Shown here: piece after piece, positions 44,286-54,139 of the stretch
Position numbering within the stretch: position 1 is the first letter of the stretch
Layout: each line of letters opens with the position of its first letter
Assembly (NCBI GenBank): GCA_963422415.1
Contig: OY729430.1
Coordinates: forward strand, 2,356,001 to 2,420,000
Source of the DNA: Bin34 sp963422415
Lineage (GTDB): Bacteria; Chloroflexota; Anaerolineae; Caldilineales; Caldilineaceae
DNA: 64,000 nucleotides
Direction: 5' to 3'
Program-made: the position numbers and the translations under genes
The notes under the pieces: generated by a model
Database searches by the model: none
What the model was told of the DNA's origin: nothing
The model's input: the letters and a program-made list of their open reading frames with translations, nothing else

Positions 44286-45260
44286 ATGTCAGACACGTAT
44301 CGTTTCCGGCCCGCCACAACGGCCGACTATCCCAAGGTTGTTGATATGTGGATGGCTGGCATCTCAAGCGACCGAATGGTCATTGCCTCGGTCGCGAACA
44401 CTTGGTGGAAGAGATTGCTTTTCAAATACGTGGCCGGCCGGCGCATCTTCGTCCAAGATATGGACACCTACGTCATCGAGACGGATCAAGGTCTGTGCGG
44501 ATATGTCGGCTTGCAGCGCGATGGAGACACAATCAGTGTTTTTGATTGGGGTCTCGCCCTGCATTGGGACGGCTCGGCGGAAGAGGCCTTTCAAGTCCTG
44601 ATGGAGGGGATGCTGGACAGAGCCTATGACAGTGAAGAGACGGAACATCTGATTCTGGGCATGGAAAAAGGCGAAGGACCCGTGCGCACCATAGTCTCGC
44701 AAGAGGACTTCTTCCTGCTTGACTACCAAACTCAGCAATTGGTTACAGATCTCCCCCTGACAAACCCCATGGAACGGGGAACCTTGCAATTGTCCTTGGC
44801 CTTTCAGGCCGACCGTGAATACAAGGACACCAAGGCCGAGTGGATCAGGCGCGAATACACCGATCAAGATATGGCGAAAGTGGTTGCGGCAGTCCACAAC
44901 TCCCTTCCTTCAAGATCCAAGGTGTATGAGATTCGGACGGCCGAAGAGCAGCCGGTTGGCTTTGTCCAGGGAGTCACCCACCAAGACCAGGCCCGCTTTG
45001 TCTACACCTTGCAGCCGGAACTCTGGGGCACGGACTTTGAAAGATTGGTATTGACCGCTTTCTGTACCCAACTGACCAAGAGCGCGCGCAAGGCGCGAAT
45101 CCGCACCTTCAGTACGGCCCATATGGAAGCCAGCAGAGAGAACATGGCAGGGTTGGGGCTGACTTGGGAAGAAGCGGCCTGGGAACGTTGGGTACACCTT
45201 TTGTATGAAAGCGATCTTGACGAGGAAGGCATGGAAGAGAGCCGCGTAATCGGCGGCTAG
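44286..45260 (+). CDS. Tandem GNAT-like acetyltransferase
   Basis: A 324-residue protein with two GNAT-like halves (about 1-160 and 175-324). The first begins YRFRPATTADYPKVVDMWMA, a usual GNAT opening. The second has QPVGFVQGVTHQDQARFVYTLQPELWGTD and ends with a recognisable GLTWEEAAWERW helix. Neither half has a strong RxxGxG acetyl-CoA loop, so activity is doubtful. ATG 44286 follows GAGGAGAG. It ends in a four-base overlap with the converging AttH/CrtC-like gene. Confidence 0.7.
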   Translation: MSDTYRFRPATTADYPKVVDMWMAGISSDRMVIASVANTWWKRLLFKYVAGRRIFVQDMDTYVIETDQGLCGYVGLQRDGDTISVFDWGLALHWDGSAEEAFQVLMEGMLDRAYDSEETEHLILGMEKGEGPVRTIVSQEDFFLLDYQTQQLVTDLPLTNPMERGTLQLSLAFQADREYKDTKAEWIRREYTDQDMAKVVAAVHNSLPSRSKVYEIRTAEEQPVGFVQGVTHQDQARFVYTLQPELWGTDFERLVLTAFCTQLTKSARKARIRTFSTAHMEASRENMAGLGLTWEEAAWERWVHLLYESDLDEEGMEESRVIGG

Positions 45261-46414
45261 GAGGGAGCGATCGCGCCATATCCAGTCAGCTCGATGTAGC
45301 CCTGTCCCGTTACCGGACTGCCATTCTGAAGACAGTCCGCTGAGACTACCCCTTCCCAGTAGACAGCCAGGCCCACGAATTCTTGATCGGAAACGAGGGG
45401 TTTGACTTGACACTCCAAAGCGGCATCAGGGATCAAAATTTGCCATGCAGCAGGGTATATGACCTCCGTGCGAGGGCTCTGCCAGTGTTCTCGCACCTCA
45501 ATTTGAATCTGAGACTGGTCCAATTTATGCAACTGGCCTTCCCACGTAAGCAGAGAGTTGACAAAGGAAGGTTCCGGTTTCCCGCTTGAGGTTCTCACTT
45601 GGGCTGCCATCAACGCGGTACCGTCATCGAGTTGAAGCCCAAACCAATCCCATCCCGCGCTGCTGGATGGCAATGCGGACGTACCCCACTCATGATCCAT
45701 CCAACTGATCCCCGTCACTGTCACTGGCTGTCCTCCGAGATACAACGTTCCGCGGGTGTCCAAATGGACAAGGCTATAATAATAATTGGCTTGGTCTACG
45801 TCGGGACCTTTGCGACTGTAACCTTGGTCTCCATGCAGCAAGGGAGCGGTGTCAGTCTGCAGACTGAAGTCCAAGGCAATGGCGCCAGGGCCCTCCCCGG
45901 CTGTGGCGGACAACTCCCATTGCCCGTCGGCGTCGATTTGGGCTGACCAATCCTCCAGCCAAATCCGAACCCCTCGGTCCAATTGCACACCACCCAGACT
46001 CGCGCCATCCCGACTGAATCGTTCAAAAGAAGCGTGAGAATTGTCTGTTACATCAGTCAACGCAAAGTGTCCCATCAGCAGACTGGAGCGCTGGTATGCC
46101 ATAGAATGGGGCATGTGCTCATCATGCCCATCTTGGGACAGGGCGAAGCGGAAAAAGGTCAATTGGTAGCCATATTGGATGTCATCTGCGCTGTGCACTA
46201 CGCCGGTGAAGTACCACCATTCAGTGCGATACCGGGGATGTGCCCCATGGTCTGCTGGGAAATTGAATTCTCTTGGACCCTGAACCTTGGCAAATCCTTC
46301 CGCTGGGGCCTGCGTCAGAAAGTCAATGTAAGAATTTGCAGTCCATGCCTGAGGCGCCGGTCCTGCATTGCACCCCAAGATCGTCAGGATCAATGGCAGG
46401 ACAATTCTTGGCAT
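45257..46414 (-). CDS. AttH/CrtC lipocalin-like lipoprotein
   Basis: Protein of the AttH/CrtC (lipocalin-like) family, some of which hydrate carotenoids while others are exported by MacB-like systems. The 385-residue product begins with a short signal peptide and lipobox ILGC at about residues 12-15, so it should be an extracytoplasmic lipoprotein. Family marks are HPRYRTEWWYFTGVV near 60-74, a HFALTDV block, and ISWMDHEWGTS with the conserved DHEWG. The start is uncertain: the ATG ending 46414 gives a compact signal peptide, but an ATG ending 46498 is possible. If the longer form is used, it comes within 42 bases of the divergent gcvP start. Confidence 0.8.
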   Translation of the reverse strand: MPRIVLPLILTILGCNAGPAPQAWTANSYIDFLTQAPAEGFAKVQGPREFNFPADHGAHPRYRTEWWYFTGVVHSADDIQYGYQLTFFRFALSQDGHDEHMPHSMAYQRSSLLMGHFALTDVTDNSHASFERFSRDGASLGGVQLDRGVRIWLEDWSAQIDADGQWELSATAGEGPGAIALDFSLQTDTAPLLHGDQGYSRKGPDVDQANYYYSLVHLDTRGTLYLGGQPVTVTGISWMDHEWGTSALPSSSAGWDWFGLQLDDGTALMAAQVRTSSGKPEPSFVNSLLTWEGQLHKLDQSQIQIEVREHWQSPRTEVIYPAAWQILIPDAALECQVKPLVSDQEFVGLAVYWEGVVSADCLQNGSPVTGQGYIELTGYGAIAPS

Positions 46415-46524
46415 CCATTTAGCTGCATGCCAAACCTTCGCGCCCTTGACTTCCCGGAAGAACGTCCCCAAACTTGAAGACAACTCCAACGCATGCATTG
46501 TTCGTACTACAACTCCATTGCCAA

Positions 46525-46538
46525 GGCGCAATTGCGCC
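46525..46538. promoter_or_regulatory. 14-base palindrome directly before the gcvP start
   Basis: GGCGCAATTGCGCC is a perfect palindrome ending one base before the chosen gcvP ATG at 46540. In RNA its two halves could hide the AAGG that would serve as ribosome site; as DNA it could be an operator. Confidence 0.45.
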
Positions 46539-46539
46539 C

Positions 46540-49407
46540 ATGAACTCGATGTCTGAACCATTTTTCAAATCACGACACATTGGCCCTTCCGCCGAGGAAC
46601 AGGCGAAGATGCTGCAGGTTCTGGGCCAAGCATCTCTGGACAGTCTGGTCCAAGCAGCGGTACCCCCGGCAATTCGTTTGCATGACCCCCTAGATCTGCC
46701 CGAACCATGTAGTGAAAACAAAACCCTGACTCAAATGCGAAACATGGCGAATGCCAATCGGCAGAGTCGCTGCTTCATCGGACAAGGCTTTCACGAGTGC
46801 CTGACACCCCCCGTCATCCGGCGTAACATTCTCGAAAACCCCTGTTGGTATACGCAATATACACCCTATCAGGCCGAAATTTCGCAGGGTCGGCTGGAAG
46901 CTCTGCTGAACTTCCAAACCATGGTCTCCGAGTTGACAGGGTTGCCCGTGGCTACCGCCTCACTGCTGGATGAAGCCTCGGCCGCCGCCGAGGCGATGCA
47001 GCTGTGCTTTCGTGCCCGACCTCGGAGGTCGCACGCAAGAAGATTCTTGATTTCCCACCGATGCCACCCTCAGATCTTGGCCGTCGTTGCGACCCGCGCC
47101 CGATTCCTGGGAATCGAGGCGGTAGTTTGCCCCTTGTCCGAATTTCATGTCGATGATTCCGTCTTTGGAGCCTTGGTACAGTGTCCCGACACAGATGGCC
47201 TTGTATTTGACGTAGCCCCCCTCTGCGATGGATTGCATCAGCACGGAGCCAATGTGGTGGTGGCCACCGACCCGCTGGCCTGCATTGTTTACGAGCCACC
47301 GGGAGCGCGCCAAGCGGACCTTGCGGTGGGCACTACGCAGCGGCTGGGCATGGGCATGGGTCTGGGGGGACCCCATGCAGCGTTCATGGCAGCCAAGGAC
47401 GACTTGAAAAGACTTCTGCCTGGCCGTATTGTGGGGGTGGCCAAGGACAGCTCCGGGCGTCCCGCTCTCAGGCTGGCCTTGCAAACCCGGGAACAGCACA
47501 TCCGCCGGGAAAGAGCGACCAGCAACATCTGTACGGCACAGGTCTTGCCTGCGATTGTAGCCTCCATGTACGCTGTATACCACGGTCCCTCGGGCTTGCA
47601 CCGCATTGCACATCGCATCGTGGCACAGACCCGATGGTTGCAGGCAGAGCTGGTCCTGCGTGGATGCACTGCGCTGGACGGTCCCGTGTTTGATACCGTC
47701 AAGGTGCTGGCGTCGTCTCGCGGCGACCTGGAAGTCCTTTGGCAGGAAGCCCAAGTCCAAGGGATATCCCTGCGGCGCTACTCGGACGGCAGTCTGGGAA
47801 TCAGTCTCAACGAGACCACCGAGTCGGAAGATCTGCAACGCCTGCTTGCCGTGCTGGCCCCGTCCGCAGCAGGTCCCAAGACCACTGCGCCGACGCCTGT
47901 GGCACCACAGGCATTGTTACGGACTGCACCGACCCTGACCCATCCTGTCTTTTCCCTGTACCGTTCCGAAACCGAAATGTTGCGTTATATCGTGATGTTG
48001 CAGAAGAAAGATCTGTCTCTGGCCGACGGCATGATTCCCTTGGGTTCCTGTACCATGAAGCTGAATGCCACGGCAGAACTCGAGCCGATTACATGGAGTG
48101 GTTTTGCCAATATCCATCCTTATGAACCAGAACACAATCTTCAGGGATACCTACGCTTGACGTCCGAACTTGCCCAGTGGCTGGCAGCCATTACCGGATT
48201 GCCCGGCGTATCCCTGCAACCTAATGCAGGATCCCAAGGCGAGTATGCAGGACTGTTGACAATTCGCTCCTTTTTCGCGGCCCGAGGCGAGACGAAGCGA
48301 GATGTCTGTTTGATCCCCAGCTCCGCGCATGGGACCAACCCGGCCAGTGCCAATATGGCGGGACTGCAAGTGGTAGTGGTGGAATGTGACAGCCAAGGCA
48401 ACGTGGATCTTATGGATCTACGGGCCAAGATCGCCTCCTGTGGACATCGTCTGGCCGCCTTCATGATCACCTACCCTTCCACCCATGGAGTCTTTGAAGA
48501 GCGAATTTTGGAGATGAATGACCTGGTGCATCGGGCGGGTGGGCGGGTCTATGTGGATGGCGCCAACATGAACGCCATGGTGGGACTTTCCTCCCCAGCG
48601 AAGATCGGGGGGGATGTATGCCACCTGAATTTGCACAAGACCTTTTGCATACCGCATGGCGGGGGTGGTCCGGGCATGGGGCCCATCTGCGTGACCCAGG
48701 AGTTGACCCCTTTCTTGCCAGCCGATCCCAATGACATGGACGAAGCTGGATCCGGTTTTGCCGTGGTATCGACTCGCTATGGCAGTGGGGCAATTTTGCC
48801 TATTTCGCATAGTTACATATCCATGATGGGATCTGCAGGGCTGAAAGAGGCCACGCAAGTGGCTATTCTGAACGCCAACTATGTAGCCAAAAGGCTGGAA
48901 GCATACTATCCCGTGCTGTATCGAGGCATCCATGGATATGTGGCCCATGAATGCATCATCGATCTGTCTTGGCTCAAGCCCATAGGCCTGACGGTGGAGG
49001 ATGTCGCCAAGCGGTTGATGGACTACGGCTTTCACGCTCCTACTGTTTCTTGGCCTGTGCCCTTCACCATGATGATCGAGCCTACGGAGAGTGAGGGCCC
49101 ACGAGAGCTGGATCGCTTCTGCAAGGCCATGATTGGCATATGGCAGGAAATCCAACTGTCTGTCAATGGCAGGGTGGCAGCTACAGAGAGTCTCTTGCGC
49201 CAATCCCCCTTCACTTACGAAAATGTGCTAGGCAACGACTGGCCCCATCCCTTTACCAGGACGGAGGCCGCCTTGCCTGCACCCTGGCTCCGCGAGACCA
49301 AGTACTGGCCTCCGGTCAGTCGCATCGACAATGTCTGGGGAGACCGCAACTTCGCCTGCGTATGCCCTCCGCTCGCCAGCTATCTGCCTGAATCAGACCC
49401 AGGTTGA
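46540..49407 (+). CDS. gcvP: Glycine dehydrogenase (decarboxylating), P-protein
   Basis: P-protein of the glycine cleavage system: PLP-dependent decarboxylation of glycine and transfer of methylamine to lipoyl GcvH. The 955-residue product is the long single-chain form, with an N-terminal half starting SRHIGPSAEEQAKML and a C-terminal half containing the PLP Lys700 in HLNLHKTFCIPHGGGGPG. GSCTMKLNA and SAHGTNPASANMAG mark the second half. The start ATG 46540 matches the family; an ATG three codons later is possible. GcvH and GcvT are encoded about 11 kb away on the other strand. It ends seven bases before the ribokinase stop on the opposite strand. Confidence 0.95.
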   Translation: MNSMSEPFFKSRHIGPSAEEQAKMLQVLGQASLDSLVQAAVPPAIRLHDPLDLPEPCSENKTLTQMRNMANANRQSRCFIGQGFHECLTPPVIRRNILENPCWYTQYTPYQAEISQGRLEALLNFQTMVSELTGLPVATASLLDEASAAAEAMQLCFRARPRRSHARRFLISHRCHPQILAVVATRARFLGIEAVVCPLSEFHVDDSVFGALVQCPDTDGLVFDVAPLCDGLHQHGANVVVATDPLACIVYEPPGARQADLAVGTTQRLGMGMGLGGPHAAFMAAKDDLKRLLPGRIVGVAKDSSGRPALRLALQTREQHIRRERATSNICTAQVLPAIVASMYAVYHGPSGLHRIAHRIVAQTRWLQAELVLRGCTALDGPVFDTVKVLASSRGDLEVLWQEAQVQGISLRRYSDGSLGISLNETTESEDLQRLLAVLAPSAAGPKTTAPTPVAPQALLRTAPTLTHPVFSLYRSETEMLRYIVMLQKKDLSLADGMIPLGSCTMKLNATAELEPITWSGFANIHPYEPEHNLQGYLRLTSELAQWLAAITGLPGVSLQPNAGSQGEYAGLLTIRSFFAARGETKRDVCLIPSSAHGTNPASANMAGLQVVVVECDSQGNVDLMDLRAKIASCGHRLAAFMITYPSTHGVFEERILEMNDLVHRAGGRVYVDGANMNAMVGLSSPAKIGGDVCHLNLHKTFCIPHGGGGPGMGPICVTQELTPFLPADPNDMDEAGSGFAVVSTRYGSGAILPISHSYISMMGSAGLKEATQVAILNANYVAKRLEAYYPVLYRGIHGYVAHECIIDLSWLKPIGLTVEDVAKRLMDYGFHAPTVSWPVPFTMMIEPTESEGPRELDRFCKAMIGIWQEIQLSVNGRVAATESLLRQSPFTYENVLGNDWPHPFTRTEAALPAPWLRETKYWPPVSRIDNVWGDRNFACVCPPLASYLPESDPG

Positions 49408-49414
49408 CTGCAGA

Positions 49415-50290
49415 CTAGGTTTGCAGTTCCTGTCGTCGCGGTATAGAGGGAGCCGCTCCGGCCCGGGTCACGCAAATCGCCGCTGCACGGTTTGCCATGG
49501 ACACGGCGTCGCGCAGATCGCGTCCCTGTGCCAGCTCGGCTAGACAATACCCGACAAAAGTGTCGCCGGCCGCCGTGGTATCCACCACTTTCACTGCATG
49601 ACCCGACACAGAGAAGGTGTCATTGCCCTGACGGCAGATGACGCCCCGCTCTCCTTGCGTCAGGACCAGAGATGCATGGGGAAGTTTCGTGCCAATGCCA
49701 TCCAAAATGGCCTGGGGATCTTGCGCACCAGCCAGTGCCGCCCCCTCGATTTCATTGACAAACAGAATGGCAATATGCTCCAGTGGAAACTTGGTCCAAA
49801 GGGCGTTGTCCACGGGAGCCGGGTTGTAGGCAATGGGAATTCCTAGGGAGTGGGCCATGTACATGGCTTCCGCCACTACGTTGGTTTCGTTCTGCAACAG
49901 CAGATAGGCGGGTTGCCGATGCTGGCTAAAGTATCGTTCCAGATTGTCTGTGTCCAGACTCTGATTGGCTCCCCCGAAGATGACTATCGAATTTTCCCCG
50001 TGATCACTGACCTGAATGATGGCATGCCCCGTCGCCACAGCCTTGGTCTCGATGAGAGAGACATCCACCCCTTCATTGGCCAGGAGATCCACCAGCCATT
50101 GTCCTTCTTTCCCAACGCAGCCGGCGTGCGCTACGGATGATCCGGCTCGAGCCGCCGCAAGGGATTGGTTTAGGCCTTTGCCACCGCAGAACTGGCTGTA
50201 GGCTTGGCTATGGATGGTTTCGCCAGGACGAGAAATCTCATGCACCTGGTAGACGTGGTCAATATTCAGTGAGCCAATTGTCAGTATCAT
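49415..50290 (-). CDS. rbsK: Ribokinase (PfkB family sugar kinase)
   Basis: Phosphorylates ribose or a similar sugar with ATP. The 291-residue product has the substrate-binding GSLNIDHVYQVHEISRPGET near 6-25, GGKGLNQSLAAARAG near 36-50 and the catalytic DTTAAGDTFVGYC with Asp243 as base. Start ATG ending 50290 has GAGGAAG about 11 bases upstream. It could process sugar brought in by the ribose-type ABC system 33 kb away; that is inference. It sits next to a sulfatase on the same strand. Confidence 0.9.
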   Translation of the reverse strand: MILTIGSLNIDHVYQVHEISRPGETIHSQAYSQFCGGKGLNQSLAAARAGSSVAHAGCVGKEGQWLVDLLANEGVDVSLIETKAVATGHAIIQVSDHGENSIVIFGGANQSLDTDNLERYFSQHRQPAYLLLQNETNVVAEAMYMAHSLGIPIAYNPAPVDNALWTKFPLEHIAILFVNEIEGAALAGAQDPQAILDGIGTKLPHASLVLTQGERGVICRQGNDTFSVSGHAVKVVDTTAAGDTFVGYCLAELAQGRDLRDAVSMANRAAAICVTRAGAAPSIPRRQELQT

Positions 50291-50332
50291 GGTGGATCGG
50301 GCTTCCTCACGTGGCAGTTCCGTATAGGAGAA

Positions 50333-51697
50333 TCACTGCAACAACGGGTCTCTGCATTCCTCCTGCAATGAGCACAGGACCTCCCTGAGTCTCACCAGCT
50401 CGGTCCCGTAAGCTGGGGCAAAGGCCAAATTGTTTGTCTCAAACGGATCCGTCTTCAACTCAAACAATTGTTCGTAGGCCAGTTCGGCCTTGCCCTCTCG
50501 CTCCTTGAAATACTGAATGAGCTTCAGATCCTTTTCTATGACACAACGCTGGAGATGCTTATACACTGCCAGTATGGCGGTTCGGCCTTCTCCAGCATTT
50601 TCTCCATTCGTCGTGAACATTGGTTGACCATCCCCGTTGGAGGAGCCCTGAATGCCGGCCAAGCTGCAAAGCGTGGGCAGAATGTCTCGGTGCTGGACCA
50701 GGCGACTTGATTTCCTGCCCCGGGGAATGCCGGGCCCTCTCCAGAGACAGGGAATGCGCAGACTGTGTTCATACAGATTTTGCTTGCCCATCAGGCCATG
50801 TTGACCAAGACCTAGGCCGTGGTCCGAGAGATACAGCACTATGGTGTTGTCTGCCTGTTCCGTTCCGGCCAGACAATTCAAAATGTCGCCAATCCGGGAA
50901 TCCATATGCGCAATCATGGCGTAATACTCTGCCAAATGCCTGCGAGTCTCAGCCGGTTGGCGCGGCCGAGAGGCCAGCAATTCGTCGCGTACGTCCAGAT
51001 CGCCGCAATCAAAGGGATGCTCGGGATACAGGTTGGGAAACTGGGTTAAGTCCATATGTGCTGGACTGTACCTATCCGTGTATGCCGCGGGCGCCGTGCG
51101 GGGATCATGGGGAGCGGTAAAGGCCAAGTAGAGAAGAAAGGGAGTGGTCTCGGCTTGGACGTGCAGGAAGTCAAGAGCAGCGTCAACGAACACGTCCGTG
51201 GCATGGCGGCTCGCGGTGGATCCGGTCGGCGCAGTGTATGCACTGCCGGGATCATAGGCATGGAGAGGCAGATTGAAATGATCTCCCATGCCCCCCAGGA
51301 ACATCGCGTCTCCGCCATTGAAGGCTCGGTTGAAGCTGGCTGGGTCATTGTGCCACTTGCCAATTCCAAAGGCGTTGTAACCGGCCTCCCGAAAGATTTC
51401 GGGCAGCAACGGCAGTTTCGGGGACAGGGTTTGTAGGCCCGTAATGTCATCTGTCTGTCTGCTGACGACAGCGTCGAAGGTGTTGTGCCCTGTCATCAGG
51501 CAGGATCGGCTGGGAATGCAGACGGCAGCCGTAAGGCCGCCCATGGTGTAGGCCCTTTCAAAGCTGGTGCCTTCACGCACCAAGCGATCCAAGGTGGGCG
51601 TTCGAACCTGAAACTCCCGGTTGGAGCCCATGGCTTCGAACCTGTGATCGTCGGCTACCAGGATAACGATATTGGGTGGAGCAAGCGTGGCAGACAT
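50333..51697 (-). CDS. Type I sulfatase
   Basis: Alkaline-phosphatase-superfamily sulfatase, 454 residues. The active-site cysteine that is converted to formylglycine is Cys60 in AAVCIPSRSCLMTG (CxPSR). Metal ligands appear in ILVADDHRF (Asp16, Asp17) and YLSDHGLGLGQHGLMGKQN. No signal peptide is seen, so it seems cytoplasmic. It must be activated by a formylglycine-generating enzyme or anaerobic maturase, neither found in the window. No good ribosome site precedes the ATG ending 51697. With the neighbouring ribokinase it suggests use of sulfated sugars; substrate unknown. Confidence 0.88.
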   Translation of the reverse strand: MSATLAPPNIVILVADDHRFEAMGSNREFQVRTPTLDRLVREGTSFERAYTMGGLTAAVCIPSRSCLMTGHNTFDAVVSRQTDDITGLQTLSPKLPLLPEIFREAGYNAFGIGKWHNDPASFNRAFNGGDAMFLGGMGDHFNLPLHAYDPGSAYTAPTGSTASRHATDVFVDAALDFLHVQAETTPFLLYLAFTAPHDPRTAPAAYTDRYSPAHMDLTQFPNLYPEHPFDCGDLDVRDELLASRPRQPAETRRHLAEYYAMIAHMDSRIGDILNCLAGTEQADNTIVLYLSDHGLGLGQHGLMGKQNLYEHSLRIPCLWRGPGIPRGRKSSRLVQHRDILPTLCSLAGIQGSSNGDGQPMFTTNGENAGEGRTAILAVYKHLQRCVIEKDLKLIQYFKEREGKAELAYEQLFELKTDPFETNNLAFAPAYGTELVRLREVLCSLQEECRDPLLQ

Positions 51698-51743
51698 CGA
51701 GATGGGGAAGTAACGGAGAGATTACCAGCGACCCCCCATTGTC

Positions 51744-52841
51744 CTACACATTGAAGCGAAAGCGAATCACATCACCGTCCTGAATGGCGTAGTGGCGGCC
51801 TTCGACCTTGATCTGACCCGCCGCGCGGGCGTTTTTTTCAGAACCGACCGCGACGAGCTTCTCAAACGCCACTACCTCCGCCGCGATGAATCCGCGGGCA
51901 AAGTCGGTGTGTATGCGACCGGCGCCCTCCACGGCAGGGCAATTTGCGGGCACTGCCCACGCTCTGACTTCCTTGTCACCCAGAGTGTAGAAACGAATCA
52001 ATTCCAGCAATTCAAAGCACTGAGCCACAATCCTCTGCAATCCCGTGCCCTGCAAGTGATAGGCTTGGCGATATTCCTCCTGCTCGTCCTCCGAGAGACT
52101 TTGCATTTCCTCCTCAAGGAGAACGCACATGGCAGTGACCTGCTGTCCACGCGCCAGGAAGGCGCCCAGGAGCTCTCCCTGTCCATCGAAATCAGTCAAA
52201 TGGTTCTCGTCCAGATTGATTAATATCAACTCCGGTTTTCGGGAGATGAACCGCAAGGTGCGGTCTAGGACGCGAAAGACCTCTCCCTGCGCCGCGGCGC
52301 TTTTCCTGACAGGCAAGCCGGATTCCAAGTCGGCTTTCAGGGACCGCGCGACATCAAGCTGTCGCTGCAAGGTCGAATCCTGCTTGATCGCTTGCTCCAG
52401 CCGTGCGACCGCGCCTTCCAGAAGGGCCAGATCCGAAAGCATCAACTCCTGATTGACGATGTTGAGACGATCTTGCAGCTGGGCCATGCTCCAGATGTCT
52501 GGGGTCATGCCTCCCCCGAAGCAACCCACTACATGTACCAGTGCATCACAGTGGCGCGTCTGATCCAGGAAGCGATTGCCCAATCCTTCGCCCCGGGAAG
52601 CGCCGGAAACCAAACCGGCAATATCCACCAACTCGAGCTTGACCTTGACCCGGCGGGTCTGACCGGTAAGGTCACCCAACACGTCCAGTCTCCGATCCGG
52701 GACATCAATCAGCAACCGGTTGGGGTCCACTGTGCTAAAAGGATAATCGGCTGTCAAGGCCAGCGGCTGTTGTGCCAATACATTGAAGGTAGTGCTCTTC
52801 CCGGCATTGGGCAAGCCAATCAGCCCTAGGCTTACAGGCAT
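51744..52841 (-). CDS. ychF: Redox-regulated ATPase/GTPase YchF
   Basis: Ribosome-associated Obg-family P-loop protein that prefers ATP. The 365-residue product is the normal length. G1 GLPNAGKST lies near 9-17, G3 is in VDIAGLVSGASRGEGLGNRFL, and a C-terminal TGS domain follows. It ends with the conserved HTDFARGFIAAEVV and ...IQDGDVIRFRFNV. ATG ending 52841 has AGGAG ten bases upstream; the longer open frame upstream has no protein character. Single gene, followed by the sulfatase gene 46 bases later. Confidence 0.95.
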   Translation of the reverse strand: MPVSLGLIGLPNAGKSTTFNVLAQQPLALTADYPFSTVDPNRLLIDVPDRRLDVLGDLTGQTRRVKVKLELVDIAGLVSGASRGEGLGNRFLDQTRHCDALVHVVGCFGGGMTPDIWSMAQLQDRLNIVNQELMLSDLALLEGAVARLEQAIKQDSTLQRQLDVARSLKADLESGLPVRKSAAAQGEVFRVLDRTLRFISRKPELILINLDENHLTDFDGQGELLGAFLARGQQVTAMCVLLEEEMQSLSEDEQEEYRQAYHLQGTGLQRIVAQCFELLELIRFYTLGDKEVRAWAVPANCPAVEGAGRIHTDFARGFIAAEVVAFEKLVAVGSEKNARAAGQIKVEGRHYAIQDGDVIRFRFNV

Positions 52842-53235
52842 GGGGCAACACTCCTCTCGGCGGCATGCCGCAATGGCGGGACCAACCCTTGCTGGAAGCA
52901 GAGACAGGAACGGATCTGACAGAGGAGAATGCAGCCTGTAGGGTCCATGAAGCCGGCACGGGTGGATTGGCCCCAAAGGGGCGTATATTGACGACAGTCA
53001 GGATTCTACCGCGAGGGACTGCTCTGTTCCTTTTTCCATCAGTCATAACCTTGGCATCTTGGTTTCTATCGGAATCAAGGAGACCAATCGGACCTTCGTC
53101 TCCAACACGCGACGGCGTTCAACCGTTAGAATGGGAGGCAACTGGGATTTTTCTGAAAAGACACTGGATTGAGGGCAAAACCAAGAGTTGCATATGGACA
53201 CCGCCTGCCCTTTGTCAGGAAACGAGGATCACTGT

Positions 53236-54072
53236 ATGGAGGCTGTGCAAGCCCACGGGAAATCACTGCCAGCCGTTTTTCCCGACGCCTGGAAATCCCG
53301 GGTGTCGGGCCTGCATGTGGCTGCGTTGGATCTTGACGACACGCTCCTGACCCAGGAAAAGGATGTCGCTCCCGAAACACGGAAGGCGGTGGAAGCCTGG
53401 CTTGATTCGGGGCGAGAAATCGTGATCGCCACGGGCAGACCCCCGCGCTATGCGCGAGAGATCCCCGAATTCCTGCATTGCCACCCCAGAATCTGTTACA
53501 ACGGGGCTTGGATCGAATATCGGCGGCAGGTGATCTACCGCAACCCGATTCCAGCGGATACAAGTCAAGAATTCCTGGGACGGGTCCTGTCGACATTTCC
53601 CGATTTGTGGATTGGATGTGAATCGGATGATGTCTACTACGCGTCTAGTGAGGCTCCCCATCGGCGGGCCATTGTCTGTGACTTGGAAAGTTTGGCCAAG
53701 CCCGCCTACAAGATCATTCTCAGACCCAGTCAAATGGACGAATGTCAACTGAGCATGATTGAGGATATGAGGCCTGTCGGCACCACTTGGTTGCAATCCG
53801 ACCTGTATGACCTAATCCAAATCGCGGCTCGAGGCACCGACAAGTCTGCCGCCCTGCGCTGGTGGCTTGAGACAAAGGGTATGACCTTGCAACAGGCGCT
53901 GGCTGTGGGAGACGACACCAATGACGTGGGCATGTTGGCCTGCACTGGCATGGGGGTCGCCATGGCAAATGCCGCGGACACAGTCAAGGAAGCTGCTGAT
54001 TTCATTACCTCAGACAATCGGTCTGGGGGTGTGGCCAAAGTCTTGAATCACGTGTTGACCAGCAGTGCATGA
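53236..54072 (+). CDS. Cof-type HAD phosphatase
   Basis: HAD-superfamily type IIB phosphatase, 278 residues. Motif I is AALDLDDTLLTQ (Asp32, Asp34), motif II is in EIVIATGRPPRYA, and motif IV is ALAVGDDTNDVGML. A cap domain lies between about 105 and 205. ATG 53236 follows GAGG nine bases upstream and is favoured over the ATG at 53194. Such enzymes remove phosphate from sugar phosphates or flavin precursors with loose specificity. A methyltransferase gene follows with a 67-base gap. Confidence 0.88.
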   Translation: MEAVQAHGKSLPAVFPDAWKSRVSGLHVAALDLDDTLLTQEKDVAPETRKAVEAWLDSGREIVIATGRPPRYAREIPEFLHCHPRICYNGAWIEYRRQVIYRNPIPADTSQEFLGRVLSTFPDLWIGCESDDVYYASSEAPHRRAIVCDLESLAKPAYKIILRPSQMDECQLSMIEDMRPVGTTWLQSDLYDLIQIAARGTDKSAALRWWLETKGMTLQQALAVGDDTNDVGMLACTGMGVAMANAADTVKEAADFITSDNRSGGVAKVLNHVLTSSA

Positions 54073-54139
54073 TGGAACAAACCCATGGAATACACCTGCG
54101 GGTCACTCTGTCCCGCTGCAAATACCTGATCTTCCTGCC

